Assembly (NCBI GenBank): GCA_937920105.1
Contig: CALETH010000099.1
Location: 1 to 13,932, forward strand
Source of the DNA: an uncultured Bacteroidota bacterium
Lineage (GTDB): Bacteria > Bacteroidota > Ignavibacteria > UBA10030 > UBA8401
DNA length: 13,932 nt
Direction: 5' to 3'
The position numbers and the translations under genes are program-made. Below, one piece after another: positions 1-6,811 of the stretch (the first letter of the stretch is position 1; each line of letters starts with the position of its first letter). The notes under the pieces are model-generated. The model was not told the origin of the DNA. It was given only the letters and a program-made list of their open reading frames with translations, and searched no databases.

Positions 1-1
1 T

Positions 2-406
2 GACCAACAAAATCAAAGTTTTGTGTTTGTACTTAATAGTCCGCCAACCAATGTAGTTCTTGACCCTAATAATTATATCTTGAAAGATGTTCTTCCTGTA
101 TCTATAGGACCAGCACCAAAAAATTCTGGAAACACAACTCCAACATCGTACGAAGTCTCACAAAATTTTCCAAATCCATTTAATCCACAAACAACTATTA
201 CTTATCAATTACCTACAAAGAATTATGTAACTCTTAAAGTGTATGATATGTTAGGAAAAGAGGCTGCTACGTTGGTGGATGGAGAAACAGATGCTGGAGT
301 GTATCAAGTAAATTTTGATGCAAGTAAATTTTCTACGGGATTGTATTTTTACAAATTTACAGCGGATAACTTTACTGAAATTAAAAAAATGATGTTGGTG
401 AAGTAA
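2..406 (+). CDS. Secreted protein C-terminus with T9SS sorting domain, probably M1-type aminopeptidase (5' partial)
   Basis: The frame is open from base 2, so the gene starts outside the window; the GTG at 23 is internal and should not be taken as the start. The last 85 or so residues form a type IX secretion C-terminal sorting domain (type A): a QNFPNPFNP motif, then VTLKVYDMLGKE, a GVYQVNFDA segment, and GLYFYKF near the end, finishing with MMLVK. Such domains route a protein through T9SS across the outer membrane and are usually cleaved. Before it, the segment PTNVVLDPNNYILKDV resembles the end of the M1 aminopeptidase C-terminal region that often precedes this domain in Ignavibacteria-like genomes. 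The sorting domain is clear; the peptidase identity is inferred from a short stretch, and another beta-sandwich-ended secreted protein is possible. The gene converges on a DUF3276 gene, with a shared terminator at 470-504. Confidence 0.8.
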   Translation, partial: DQQNQSFVFVLNSPPTNVVLDPNNYILKDVLPVSIGPAPKNSGNTTPTSYEVSQNFPNPFNPQTTITYQLPTKNYVTLKVYDMLGKEAATLVDGETDAGVYQVNFDASKFSTGLYFYKFTADNFTEIKKMMLVK

Positions 407-410
407 GTTT

Positions 411-438
411 TCAGAAATCAGAATTCAGTAATCAGAAA
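411..438. repeat. Tandem heptamer array, four units of TCAGNNN
   Basis: Four consecutive 7-base units start with TCAG: TCAGAAA, TCAGAAT, TCAGTAA and TCAGAAA. The array begins only five bases after the TAA of the preceding gene. It is non-coding and imperfect, and looks like a minisatellite-type gene-end repeat. Confidence 0.75.
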
Positions 439-469
439 ACTATTTCTGCAAAAACTTATCAAAAAAAAT

Positions 470-504
470 AAACCCTGCCTAAGTTCAAAACTCTGGCAGG
501 GTTT
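470..504. terminator. Bidirectional intrinsic terminator between convergent genes
   Basis: A perfect 10-bp inverted repeat, AAACCCTGCC at 470-479 and GGCAGGGTTT at 495-504, has a 15-base loop. Read on the minus strand the stem is followed by TATTTTTTTT (461-470), a good U-tract for the gene ending at 524. Read on the plus strand it is followed by TTTTGTGTTT, weaker but plausible for the gene ending at 406. The position between two converging genes fits a shared terminator. Confidence 0.85.
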
Positions 505-523
505 TGTGTTTATAATCATTTAC

Positions 524-817
524 TTAATTATTCCCTACTTCTGTGGAAACTGTAGTAGTATTCATCCCATTTTTTTCTAATTCTGCATGAACATAATCTA
601 CCACTTCTGCTAAAGCATCAGCGAATTTTTCAAAATCTTCTTTATAAAGAAAAATTTTGTGTTTTTTAAATTCGTTTTCACCGACTTTTTTGCTTTCGGT
701 TATGGTGATGTAAAAATCCGTTTCACTTTTTGTGGTTTTTACATCAAAAAAGTATGTACGTTTTCCTGCACGCACACGTCTTGAAAAAACTTCATCTTTT
801 TGTAGTGATTCTTCCAA
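524..817 (-). CDS. DUF3276 / Pur-alpha-like nucleic-acid-binding protein
   Basis: This 97-residue protein matches the DUF3276 family common in Bacteroidota, which adopts a PUR-type (Pur-alpha-like) fold; characterised relatives such as the Borrelia homologue bind single-stranded DNA or RNA. Visible hallmarks are FSRRVRAGKRTYFFDVK near residues 11-27, FYITITESKK in the middle, and the very conserved HKIFLYKEDFEKF followed by ALAEVVDYV. The start is TTG at 817, supported by an AGGAG site six bases upstream and by the family's usual length and acidic N-terminus (MEE). It is probably cytoplasmic. The gene lies 160 bases downstream of the PorZ-like gene on the same strand, and an intrinsic terminator follows its stop. 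The exact cellular role in this group is not established. Confidence 0.9.
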   Translation of the reverse strand: MEESLQKDEVFSRRVRAGKRTYFFDVKTTKSETDFYITITESKKVGENEFKKHKIFLYKEDFEKFADALAEVVDYVHAELEKNGMNTTTVSTEVGNN

Positions 818-823
818 GGGTTT

Positions 824-828
824 CTCCT
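824..828 (-). promoter_or_regulatory. Shine-Dalgarno site fixing a TTG start
   Basis: On the minus strand AGGAG lies six bases before TTG at 817. There is no in-frame ATG at the expected N-terminus, so this site is the main support for the non-ATG start. It also shows that at least some genes here use canonical ribosome-binding sites, although most starts in the window lack one. Confidence 0.65.
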
Positions 829-902
829 AAAATAAAATTAATAAATAAGTGAATTAAAAATTTTCTAAATCTAAAAAAAAAAATATCACAATCTTTTCAA
901 AA

Positions 903-928
903 TGGATTCCCGCTTTCGCGGGAATGAC
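903..928. repeat. dRS3-like palindrome ATTCCC-N8-GGGAAT
   Basis: ATTCCCGC (906-913), loop TTTC, GCGGGAAT (918-925) form a perfect 8-bp stem, flanked by TGG on the left and GAC on the right. It fits the ATTCCC-N8-GGGAAT pattern of the 20-bp neisserial dRS3 repeat, and similar elements are scattered through many genomes. A second, expanded copy with the same flanks lies at 10544-10596. On the plus strand it is followed by GTTTTTT, but no plus-strand gene ends here, so repeat is a better call than terminator. The rest of the 818-978 gap is A/T-rich with an 11-base A run at 873-883. Confidence 0.7.
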
Positions 929-978
929 GTTTTTTCTCTGTATTCTAATCTAACAATATCAATTTATAAACTGATATT

Positions 979-3189
979 TTATTTTCTTACCACCGCAACT
1001 TTTGAAGTAATTGTTTGTTTTCCATTTTGTGTTGCAACGATAAAATAAATTCCACTGGAAACAAGTGTACCATTCATATCCTTTCCATCCCACAATGCTC
1101 TTCCACCGCCTTGTGCAGAAAATTGATGAATAAGTTTTCCATCCACTGAAAGAATTTTGATTGTTGTTTCTTCCACCAAGTTACGAATTTCTAATAAAGA
1201 ATTTTCTGGAATAATAAATGGATTTGGTGAAAGAGATAATTCCGTAAATTTTTCTACTGGAGTAATTGTTGGAATTTCTAAACGAGAAAGTCCTTCTTCT
1301 GTTCCAAAATAGACAAAACCTTTTTTTGTATCAAAATCAATTGCAAAAATATTATTAGAAACTAATTTTCCATTGGTGTTTTGAACTGTATAATGTTGTA
1401 AAATTGTTGTCCCATCCGGAGAAAGAACAAAAATTCCTTGTTGTGTTCCCACCCATTTATTGTTTAACGCATCAACAGCAAGGCAATTAATAAATTGGTC
1501 TTTCACTTCTCCCCGAATAACTGCACTCAAAGTATTTTTTGGTGAAGATGGGTCTGTTATAATAGTAATTCCTGAAGCTGTTCCTAACCACACTTCTCCA
1601 TTTTTATCTATTATAATAGAAGTAATTGCTTGGCTTGGCATTCCATCGGATTCCGTAAGCATTCCCCAACCATTTGTTGTTCCGGAAATATTTTGTGCCT
1701 CATTAAAAAATACTGCTTTCGATAAAGTAGGAAATCCTGGAAGTGTATTAGTGAACCATTTTGTGTTATTTCTATCTATAACAACATCAAACATAAAATG
1801 ATAATTATCTGTTACAGGAAAAAATTGCCATGTAAAATCCGATTGCATTTTCCATAATACACGAGAGTAATTTGCTGCACGAAATACAGTGAGCCAAGTA
1901 TTCCCTTCATTATCAAGTGCAATTTTTCCGGGGACAACAAAGGCAAGATTTTCTGACACTCCAATAAATCCGGGATTGTTTGAATCAAAAACATGTTCTA
2001 TTTCATTTTGAGCATTAACATAAATTACTCCTCCTCCCCACGTACTTATCCATTTAGAATTCTTTGCTCCTAAAGAAACTTTAAAACAATCATTCGATGG
2101 CATTTGTGGAAATGCTGCTATGTTGTAATTTTTCCATTGAGTACCATCATAACTGTAAAAACCTTTTCCGTACGCTCTTGCAGAACCAGCCCATAAAGTT
2201 CCATTTTCATCAACAGCCAAAGAAATAAATGTATTTGCTGCAGGGGTGTTGAGTGTAATCATTTTCCATTCATTGTTTTGTAATGCAAATAATCCTTGTT
2301 CTTCCGTTCCAACATAAAAAAGAGAATTTTGAATTCCACAAGTAATGTTTGATAGTGGTAATGTACTTATTGGCGTAGTAATTCCATTAATATCTAATTT
2401 ATAAACGATATTAGAATTAATATAATACAAAAATCCATTATCATTAAATAATATTTTTGTGGAATTGGTAATATTAGGAATAAGATTCCAGGCGTTGTTT
2501 TCAAATTTGAATATTCCTTGTAAAGTTCCCACATATACAGAATTATTCCACTCTACTATAGAGTTTGGTGCACTAATATTATATCTTTCCCAAGAATCCG
2601 GAGCAAGAAGATTGATTGCATTTTGTTTTGAAACAAAAATATTTTGCAATGTTATTGCAAAAATTCTTTGTTGTGAAATTATGAATGATACAATATTCGG
2701 TTGGGAAATTGATGGGAAATTACTATAGGTTTCTTTGAATTCTGATTTAGAAATAGAATACAACACAAGACCAAATCCTGCAGCAATAAAAACAGAATCT
2801 CCGTAAATATTAATTTTATTAATAGTTTTTTGAGAAAATGAGGAAAGTGAAATATCAGAAATATATTTCCACTTTTTTGAGGAGGGTGTGTAAATATCAA
2901 TTTCACCAGTGGAGTGGCCAATCCACACATCACCAGTTTGAGTAACGGTTATTGCAGTAACATTATTATTTGGCAGCCCTTCAGCGTTGGTAATTTTTTC
3001 AATTGTGCTATCAAGAGTGTTGTAGCAAAAAACTCCACCTTCTGTTGCTGCCCACAAAAAATTATTGTATGAAGCAATTCCACGTATATTGTTCATACTG
3101 GTAAAACTTTTCCATTCACCAACTGCTGCAACTATAGTTTGTGTAAATAAACAAACTATTACAAAAATTCCATACGTACTTTTTACCAA
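979..3189 (-). CDS. porZ: PorZ-like beta-propeller protein with T9SS C-terminal domain
   Basis: About 736 residues. From the proposed TTG start there is a signal peptide (charged VKST, then a hydrophobic run ending near TIVAAVG). The N-terminal region matches the PorZ propeller pattern: GEWKSF, ATEGGVFCY, EGLPNNNVTAI, IGHSTGEIDIY, KTINKI and AAGFGLVLY. Later Reg_prop-type blades include GEVWLGTASGI, KWVGTQQGIF and VYFGTEEGLSRL. The C-terminus is a sorting-type domain: LSLSPNPF, IKILSVDGKLIHQF, GIYFIVATQNG and a final VAVVRK. In Porphyromonas gingivalis PorZ belongs to the PorU/V/Q/Z surface attachment complex that anchors cargo to anionic LPS and is about 776 residues, so the length fits. The frame extends to a GTG at 3222, but that codon lies inside a palindromic repeat, whereas TTG at 3189 has AAGGGA just upstream and gives a compact signal peptide. 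The family is likely; the exact role as PorZ rather than a paralogue is inferred. Confidence 0.8.
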   Translation of the reverse strand: MVKSTYGIFVIVCLFTQTIVAAVGEWKSFTSMNNIRGIASYNNFLWAATEGGVFCYNTLDSTIEKITNAEGLPNNNVTAITVTQTGDVWIGHSTGEIDIYTPSSKKWKYISDISLSSFSQKTINKINIYGDSVFIAAGFGLVLYSISKSEFKETYSNFPSISQPNIVSFIISQQRIFAITLQNIFVSKQNAINLLAPDSWERYNISAPNSIVEWNNSVYVGTLQGIFKFENNAWNLIPNITNSTKILFNDNGFLYYINSNIVYKLDINGITTPISTLPLSNITCGIQNSLFYVGTEEQGLFALQNNEWKMITLNTPAANTFISLAVDENGTLWAGSARAYGKGFYSYDGTQWKNYNIAAFPQMPSNDCFKVSLGAKNSKWISTWGGGVIYVNAQNEIEHVFDSNNPGFIGVSENLAFVVPGKIALDNEGNTWLTVFRAANYSRVLWKMQSDFTWQFFPVTDNYHFMFDVVIDRNNTKWFTNTLPGFPTLSKAVFFNEAQNISGTTNGWGMLTESDGMPSQAITSIIIDKNGEVWLGTASGITIITDPSSPKNTLSAVIRGEVKDQFINCLAVDALNNKWVGTQQGIFVLSPDGTTILQHYTVQNTNGKLVSNNIFAIDFDTKKGFVYFGTEEGLSRLEIPTITPVEKFTELSLSPNPFIIPENSLLEIRNLVEETTIKILSVDGKLIHQFSAQGGGRALWDGKDMNGTLVSSGIYFIVATQNGKQTITSKVAVVRK

Positions 3190-3215
3190 CTCTTTCCCTT
3201 CTCGCTGTATTTTAG

Positions 3216-3244
3216 ACCTCACAGGTTTTAAAAACCTGTGAGGT
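3216..3244. repeat. 29-bp odd-centred palindrome (REP-like)
   Basis: Perfect 14-bp arms, ACCTCACAGGTTTT (3216-3229) and AAAACCTGTGAGGT (3231-3244), surround a single central A. The layout TTTT-N-AAAA at the centre is shared with the elements at 6096-6128 and 6812-6844. It lies between the PHP gene stop (3306) and the likely TTG start of the PorZ-like gene (3189), so it would be in the leader or intercistronic RNA. It has no strong U-tract on the minus strand and is a poor terminator for the PHP gene. Confidence 0.8.
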
Positions 3245-3305
3245 TTTGCACTATTGTCTTTTTCTAATTTTTAACTTTTTAATATATCACTACTATTTTT
3301 TTATG

Positions 3306-4124
3306 TCAAGAAAATAAATTTCTTTTCATCATTTCTATTTTTGTTTCATCAATATAGTATGAACCAAGAATACTATCATCATTTTTTCTTCCACCATGAA
3401 AATCAGAGCCACCGCTTTCTAAAAGAAAATATTCATTCACAATTCCTCTATAGTAATTAATGTGTTCTGATGAATGTGATGGATGAATAACTTCTATTCC
3501 ATCAATGCCTTCTTTGATAAGTTGACGAAGAATGTTTTCGGTAATATATTCTCCAGGGTGAGCAATAAATGAAAGTCCGCCAGATTTTTTGATTAATTGA
3601 ATTGCTTCTGCAGAATGAAATGGAAATTTCGTTTCATACGCTGGAGAACCGGGAATTAAATATTTATCGAATGCTTCTTTATAACTGCGGACGTATCCGT
3701 GTTCTACAAGAGCATTAGCAATGTGTGGTCTTCCTATTGCACCCTGCCCGGAATATTTTTCAATATCTGCTAAAGTGATAAAAATTTTAAGGTCATTCAG
3801 TTTTTCAATAATTCGTTCTGCACGTTTTTTTCTTTCTGCACGAAAAAATTGTAGTGTTTCTAAAAAAATAGAATTGGTATAATCAACAAAATATCCAAGA
3901 ATGTGAATATCTTTTTCTTCTATTGTTGTACTAAGTTCAACTCCACAAATTACTTCTACATCATATTCTTTTCCATACTTTATTGAATCAGGAAAACTTT
4001 CTACACTATCGTGGTCAGTAATACTTATAACAGAGAGTTCTTTTTCCGAACATTTTTTTATCAACTCTTGTGGAGAAAAAAAACCATCGGAAAAAGTTGT
4101 GTGCATGTGAAGGTCAACTTTCAT
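3306..4124 (-). CDS. PHP-domain phosphoesterase (TrpH / nucleoside 3',5'-bisphosphate phosphatase type)
   Basis: This 272-residue protein is a complete PHP-family metal-dependent phosphoesterase. The ligand set is visible: H6 and H8 in DLHMHTTFSDG, D13, D37-H38 in SITDHDS, E63 in GVELST, H74, H134 in GRPHIA, H189 in FIAHPG, H214 in VIHPSHS, and D241 with H243 in GSDFHGG. This arrangement is that of the YciV/TrpH (RnaAM) group, where characterised members hydrolyse 3',5'-nucleoside bisphosphates such as pAp or trim short RNA 5' ends; the substrate here is inferred. It should be cytoplasmic. The start is ATG at 4124, because homologues begin MKVDLHxH and the TTG at 4130 adds only two residues. 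It starts nine bases after the Crp-family stop, so the two genes are probably co-transcribed. Confidence 0.9.
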   Translation of the reverse strand: MKVDLHMHTTFSDGFFSPQELIKKCSEKELSVISITDHDSVESFPDSIKYGKEYDVEVICGVELSTTIEEKDIHILGYFVDYTNSIFLETLQFFRAERKKRAERIIEKLNDLKIFITLADIEKYSGQGAIGRPHIANALVEHGYVRSYKEAFDKYLIPGSPAYETKFPFHSAEAIQLIKKSGGLSFIAHPGEYITENILRQLIKEGIDGIEVIHPSHSSEHINYYRGIVNEYFLLESGGSDFHGGRKNDDSILGSYYIDETKIEMMKRNLFS

Positions 4125-4133
4125 AGACAAATA

Positions 4134-4817
4134 TTATAGATGGATATTTTTAAACTTTTCATAATCATTAATAATAAGTTTGCTATTAGTTAATTCAATA
4201 GCACCATCTTCAGCAAATTTATGAAGCATTCGTGAAATAGTTTCTCGGGATGTTCCCGCCATATTTGCCAGGTCTTGTTGCAATGGAAGTTCATCAATTT
4301 CAACACGTCCTTTACGAAACATACCAATTTCGTCTGCTAATTGCAAAATTACACTTGCAACTCTTCCCGCCGCATCTTTTAACGACAAACTTTTAATTTG
4401 AGCATCGGCTTTGCGAAGACGTGAAGTGAGTTCGTGGAGTAATGCAATCGAAACTGCAGGATTGTCTGTTAATAATTTTAAAAAATCACTGCGATGAATC
4501 ATTAACAACTCTGCTTTTTCCATCGCAACTACGCTCGCCGACCTTTTTAATCCATCTAACAACGCCATTTCACCAAAAAATTCGTGTTCATTTAAAATAG
4601 AAAGTAATGCTTCTTTTTCTCCATCATCTGTTCGCACCACTTTTACTTTTCCTGAAATGATGATGAATAAGGCGGCACCGGTTTCTTCTTCCATTAAAAT
4701 TACTCCGCCTTTTTTGTATTTTTTCCTTACGCAAAGAGTTGCTATTTGGCGTAATGTTGCTTCGTCTAATTCACCAAAAACAGGAACGCTTTTGAGAATA
4801 TTCATTTCTTCCATCAT
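4134..4817 (-). CDS. Crp/Fnr-family transcriptional regulator
   Basis: 227 residues. An N-terminal cyclic-nucleotide-binding beta-roll (about 10-125) contains the phosphate-binding-cassette-like FGEMALLDGLKRSASVVA, with E83 and R92 at the positions that contact the ribose and phosphate in cAMP-binding relatives. A long dimerisation helix (about 120-148) follows, then a winged helix (about 150-225) with LPLQQDLANMAGTSRETISRM as the helix-turn-helix. There is only one cysteine (C29), so no FNR-type iron-sulfur cluster is expected. Binding of a cyclic nucleotide is plausible but not provable from sequence. The start is ATG at 4817 with AAGGG seven bases upstream; an in-frame ATG lies immediately after it. 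It heads a likely two-gene unit with the PHP phosphoesterase. Two CRP-like boxes lie in its upstream region (4859-4874 and 4913-4928), suggesting autoregulation. Confidence 0.92.
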   Translation of the reverse strand: MMEEMNILKSVPVFGELDEATLRQIATLCVRKKYKKGGVILMEEETGAALFIIISGKVKVVRTDDGEKEALLSILNEHEFFGEMALLDGLKRSASVVAMEKAELLMIHRSDFLKLLTDNPAVSIALLHELTSRLRKADAQIKSLSLKDAAGRVASVILQLADEIGMFRKGRVEIDELPLQQDLANMAGTSRETISRMLHKFAEDGAIELTNSKLIINDYEKFKNIHL

Positions 4818-4858
4818 AAAATTACCCTTTCATAAAATTGTTTGTAAAAAATAGATGA

Positions 4859-4874
4859 CGTGATAATTGTCAAA
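4859..4874 (-). promoter_or_regulatory. Candidate CRP-like operator, promoter-proximal
   Basis: On the plus strand the site reads CGTGA-TAATTG-TCAAA, matching 8 of 10 fixed positions of the classical TGTGA-N6-TCACA CRP box. On the minus strand it overlaps a TTGACA sequence (4868-4873) that could be a -35 element for the Crp-family gene, although no good -10 follows at standard spacing. It is centred about 49 bases upstream of the start codon, a position compatible with repression or autoregulation. It was found by eye with no statistical test. Confidence 0.35.
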
Positions 4875-4912
4875 TTCTTAAATGGAGTATAAAAGGATTT
4901 TATCTTTTCTCC

Positions 4913-4928
4913 AATGACGTGCATCACA
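4913..4928 (-). promoter_or_regulatory. Candidate CRP-like operator, distal
   Basis: On the plus strand the site reads AATGA-CGTGCA-TCACA: one half-site is perfect and the other has two mismatches (8 of 10 overall). Its centre is 54 bp from the proximal box, close to five helical turns, and both sites share the octamer ATGACGTG. It starts only 13 bases beyond the stop of the upstream propeller gene. Same caveat as for the proximal site. Confidence 0.3.
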
Positions 4929-4941
4929 TTTTTAAAAAGAC

Positions 4942-6081
4942 CTATTTGGATGAATGAAAACAGTATAATAACTGGTCATCATTAGCAAATAGTAAAAAAT
5001 TATTCCACACTATTGGTGAGTTTTTGATTTTATTTTCAGTTTTGTATTTCCAGACAACATTTCCATTTTCCAATGAAAGTGCATAAATATAGGTATCTAA
5101 TGATGTAACAAAAATGAGATTATTGGCAATGTGTGGTGTGGAACTTATTGGTGCAGTGGTATAAAAATTCCAAACTTCTTTTCCATCATTTACAGATAGT
5201 GCTTTGAGATTTCCATTTACTAAAGAAATTACAAGCAAAGAATCTTTTACAGCGGACGTTGATATGATGTACGTACCAAGATTTTTTTTCCATTGTAATG
5301 TTCCTATATTTTTATTGATAGAATACAAACTACTATCTCTCGCTCCAATAAAAACTGTGGAATTGTGTATTATCGGACTACTAAAAATTGATGAGGGAAT
5401 TTTATATTTCCATTGCAATTTTCCTGTTTGAAAATGTAACGCAAAGACTTCTCCCTTTTCATTTGCACAAATCAGTGAAGAATCTTGAAGTGCCGGAGAT
5501 GAACGAATAGAATATTGCGTTTTATATTGCCAAAGAATTTCTCCATTGTATGAATTCATACAATAGAGATTTCCATCCATTCCACCAACATAAATTTTGT
5601 TATCATACAATAACGGTGAAGAAAGAACTCCTTGAAAATCTTTTTTCCAACGAATTCCTCCAAGAGAAAAATCGTACGCATAAAAATTTTCTTTTCCATT
5701 TTCTGTACCAAAATATAATGTATTTGAGTGTACTAATGGTGTTGAACTTATCGGAGATGAAATTTTTTTTGAACCAAAAATTTTTCCATTATTGATATTA
5801 ATAGCAAAAATTTCTCCTTGTAATGTTCCTATAAAAACAACACTATCGGAAATAACTGCTGAGCCATTACTTATTCCTGCATCAATATCACGAGTCCATA
5901 ATAATTGTAACGGAGTAGAAATTTTTGAGGTTGGATTGAAATTGCTGCGAGATGGTGTTCCACCAAACATTGTCCAATCATTTTCTGAATATCGCACAAC
6001 TTTGGTGAGTTTGAAAAATGAACATTGAAGATTAAAAAAACTCACAAAAATAACAATAGAGAGAGAGAAAATTTTGCTCAT
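4942..6081 (-). CDS. PQQ-like / BamB-like beta-propeller protein, probable lipoprotein
   Basis: 379 residues. The N-terminus has a K, a hydrophobic stretch and FNLQC ending at C20, which may be a lipobox; glutamine before the cysteine is unusual, so lipidation is uncertain but export is likely. The opening WTMFGGTPSRSNFNP is typical of secreted PQQ-repeat proteins. Seven repeats carrying an (A/S/C)-h-(N/S)-x-x-x-G-x-h-x-W-x-K-like pattern follow (for example GEILWQYK, GKLQWKYK, GNVVWKYK). A last strand, QLLYCFHSS, can pair with the N-terminal LQLLWTRDI to close an eight-bladed ring, as in BamB. No PQQ-dependent dehydrogenase active site is evident, so it is probably a scaffold or binding protein. 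It could be a BamB-type outer-membrane assembly factor, but nearby genes do not confirm that. The ATG start at 6081 has no clear Shine-Dalgarno site. It is divergent from purN. Confidence 0.8.
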   Translation of the reverse strand: MSKIFSLSIVIFVSFFNLQCSFFKLTKVVRYSENDWTMFGGTPSRSNFNPTSKISTPLQLLWTRDIDAGISNGSAVISDSVVFIGTLQGEIFAININNGKIFGSKKISSPISSTPLVHSNTLYFGTENGKENFYAYDFSLGGIRWKKDFQGVLSSPLLYDNKIYVGGMDGNLYCMNSYNGEILWQYKTQYSIRSSPALQDSSLICANEKGEVFALHFQTGKLQWKYKIPSSIFSSPIIHNSTVFIGARDSSLYSINKNIGTLQWKKNLGTYIISTSAVKDSLLVISLVNGNLKALSVNDGKEVWNFYTTAPISSTPHIANNLIFVTSLDTYIYALSLENGNVVWKYKTENKIKNSPIVWNNFLLFANDDQLLYCFHSSK

Positions 6082-6095
6082 AGTATTTTAAATAT

Positions 6096-6128
6096 AGATT
6101 ACAAAAGTTTTTAAAACTTTTGTAATCT
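6096..6128. repeat. 33-bp odd-centred perfect palindrome, copy A
   Basis: Perfect 16-bp arms, AGATTACAAAAGTTTT (6096-6111) and AAAACTTTTGTAATCT (6113-6128), flank a single T. It lies 14 bases upstream of the start of the propeller gene, in the divergent region shared with purN. The same sequence, differing at one base, recurs at 6812-6844 on the other side of purN. The centre TTTT-N-AAAA is also shared with 3216-3244. Confidence 0.85.
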
Positions 6129-6136
6129 TACTTGTT

Positions 6137-6157
6137 TGATAAAACAACTTTTTATCA
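6137..6157. promoter_or_regulatory. Inverted repeat in the divergent propeller gene/purN region, possible operator
   Basis: TGATAAAA (6137-6144) and TTTTATCA (6150-6157) are perfect 8-bp arms around CAACT. The element is 46 bases upstream of the purN start and 55 bases upstream of the divergent gene, a typical place for a dimeric repressor site. AT-rich arms are easily met by chance in this genome, so this is only a candidate; it could also be a hairpin. Confidence 0.3.
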
Positions 6158-6203
6158 CTAACTTTTTTCACGGACTAATTGTTTCACTTAATTAAAACCT
6201 TTC

Positions 6204-6782
6204 GTGTTAAAAATTGCTGTTTTTGCTTCCGGGCGTGGTTCTAATTTTCACTCTCTTTACAATGCAATAAAAGAACAGCACATCAATGCTGAAATTGTAG
6301 TTGTTATCAGCAACAATGCAACAGCACCTGTTCTTTCATTTGCACAATCATTGAATATTCCAAATTTTTATATTGAAAAAAAACAGTTTGTTAATCATAA
6401 CTTATTTATTCATAAGGTATTAGAAATATTGCAATCATTCAACATAAATTTTATTGTTCTTGCTGGATATTTAAAAAAAATTCCGTCGGAAATTATAGAA
6501 AAATATCGCAATAAAATTATCAACATCCATCCATCTCTCCTTCCTGATTTTGGTGGAAAAGGAATGTACGGCGAACATGTTCATAAAGCCGTACTCGATT
6601 CGGGAGTAAAACGTACTGGAGCAACGGTACATTTTGTTGATGAAGATTTTGATACCGGAAAAATTATCTTACAAGAATCTATTGAGATTGAAAAAAATGA
6701 TACTATAGAATCTCTTGCAAAAAAAGTTTTAGTAATAGAACACAAACTTCTTCCACAAGCAGTAGCAATGTTTGTAAAATAA
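6204..6782 (+). CDS. purN: Phosphoribosylglycinamide formyltransferase (GART)
   Basis: 192 residues, close to the usual 190-210. The enzyme transfers a formyl group from 10-formyltetrahydrofolate to glycinamide ribonucleotide, an early step in de novo purine synthesis, in the cytoplasm. Visible features: the N-terminal phosphate-binding loop ASGRGSNF (8-15), the core LAGYLKKIP, the catalytic stretch INIHPSLLPDF with N107 and H109, and the signature GATVHFVDEDFDTG with the catalytic aspartate D150. The start is GTG at 6204, chosen because homologues begin M-x-K-I-x-V immediately before the SGRGSN loop; no Shine-Dalgarno site is evident. It is followed after 76 bases by purH on the same strand, with a 33-bp palindrome between them, and the pair probably forms a purine unit. 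Confidence 0.96.
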   Translation: MLKIAVFASGRGSNFHSLYNAIKEQHINAEIVVVISNNATAPVLSFAQSLNIPNFYIEKKQFVNHNLFIHKVLEILQSFNINFIVLAGYLKKIPSEIIEKYRNKIINIHPSLLPDFGGKGMYGEHVHKAVLDSGVKRTGATVHFVDEDFDTGKIILQESIEIEKNDTIESLAKKVLVIEHKLLPQAVAMFVK

Positions 6783-6811
6783 TATTCCACTATGGATTAT
6801 AGTAATTATAG

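Noticed and set aside
906..925. Intrinsic terminator reading on the plus strand
   Set aside because: The hairpin plus GTTTTTT looks right, but no plus-strand gene ends nearby, and the same flanks recur at 10544-10596, so it is better called a repeat.
1460..1801. 113-residue plus-strand open frame inside the PorZ-like gene
   Set aside because: Antisense to well-defined propeller blades, with no start signal or domain.
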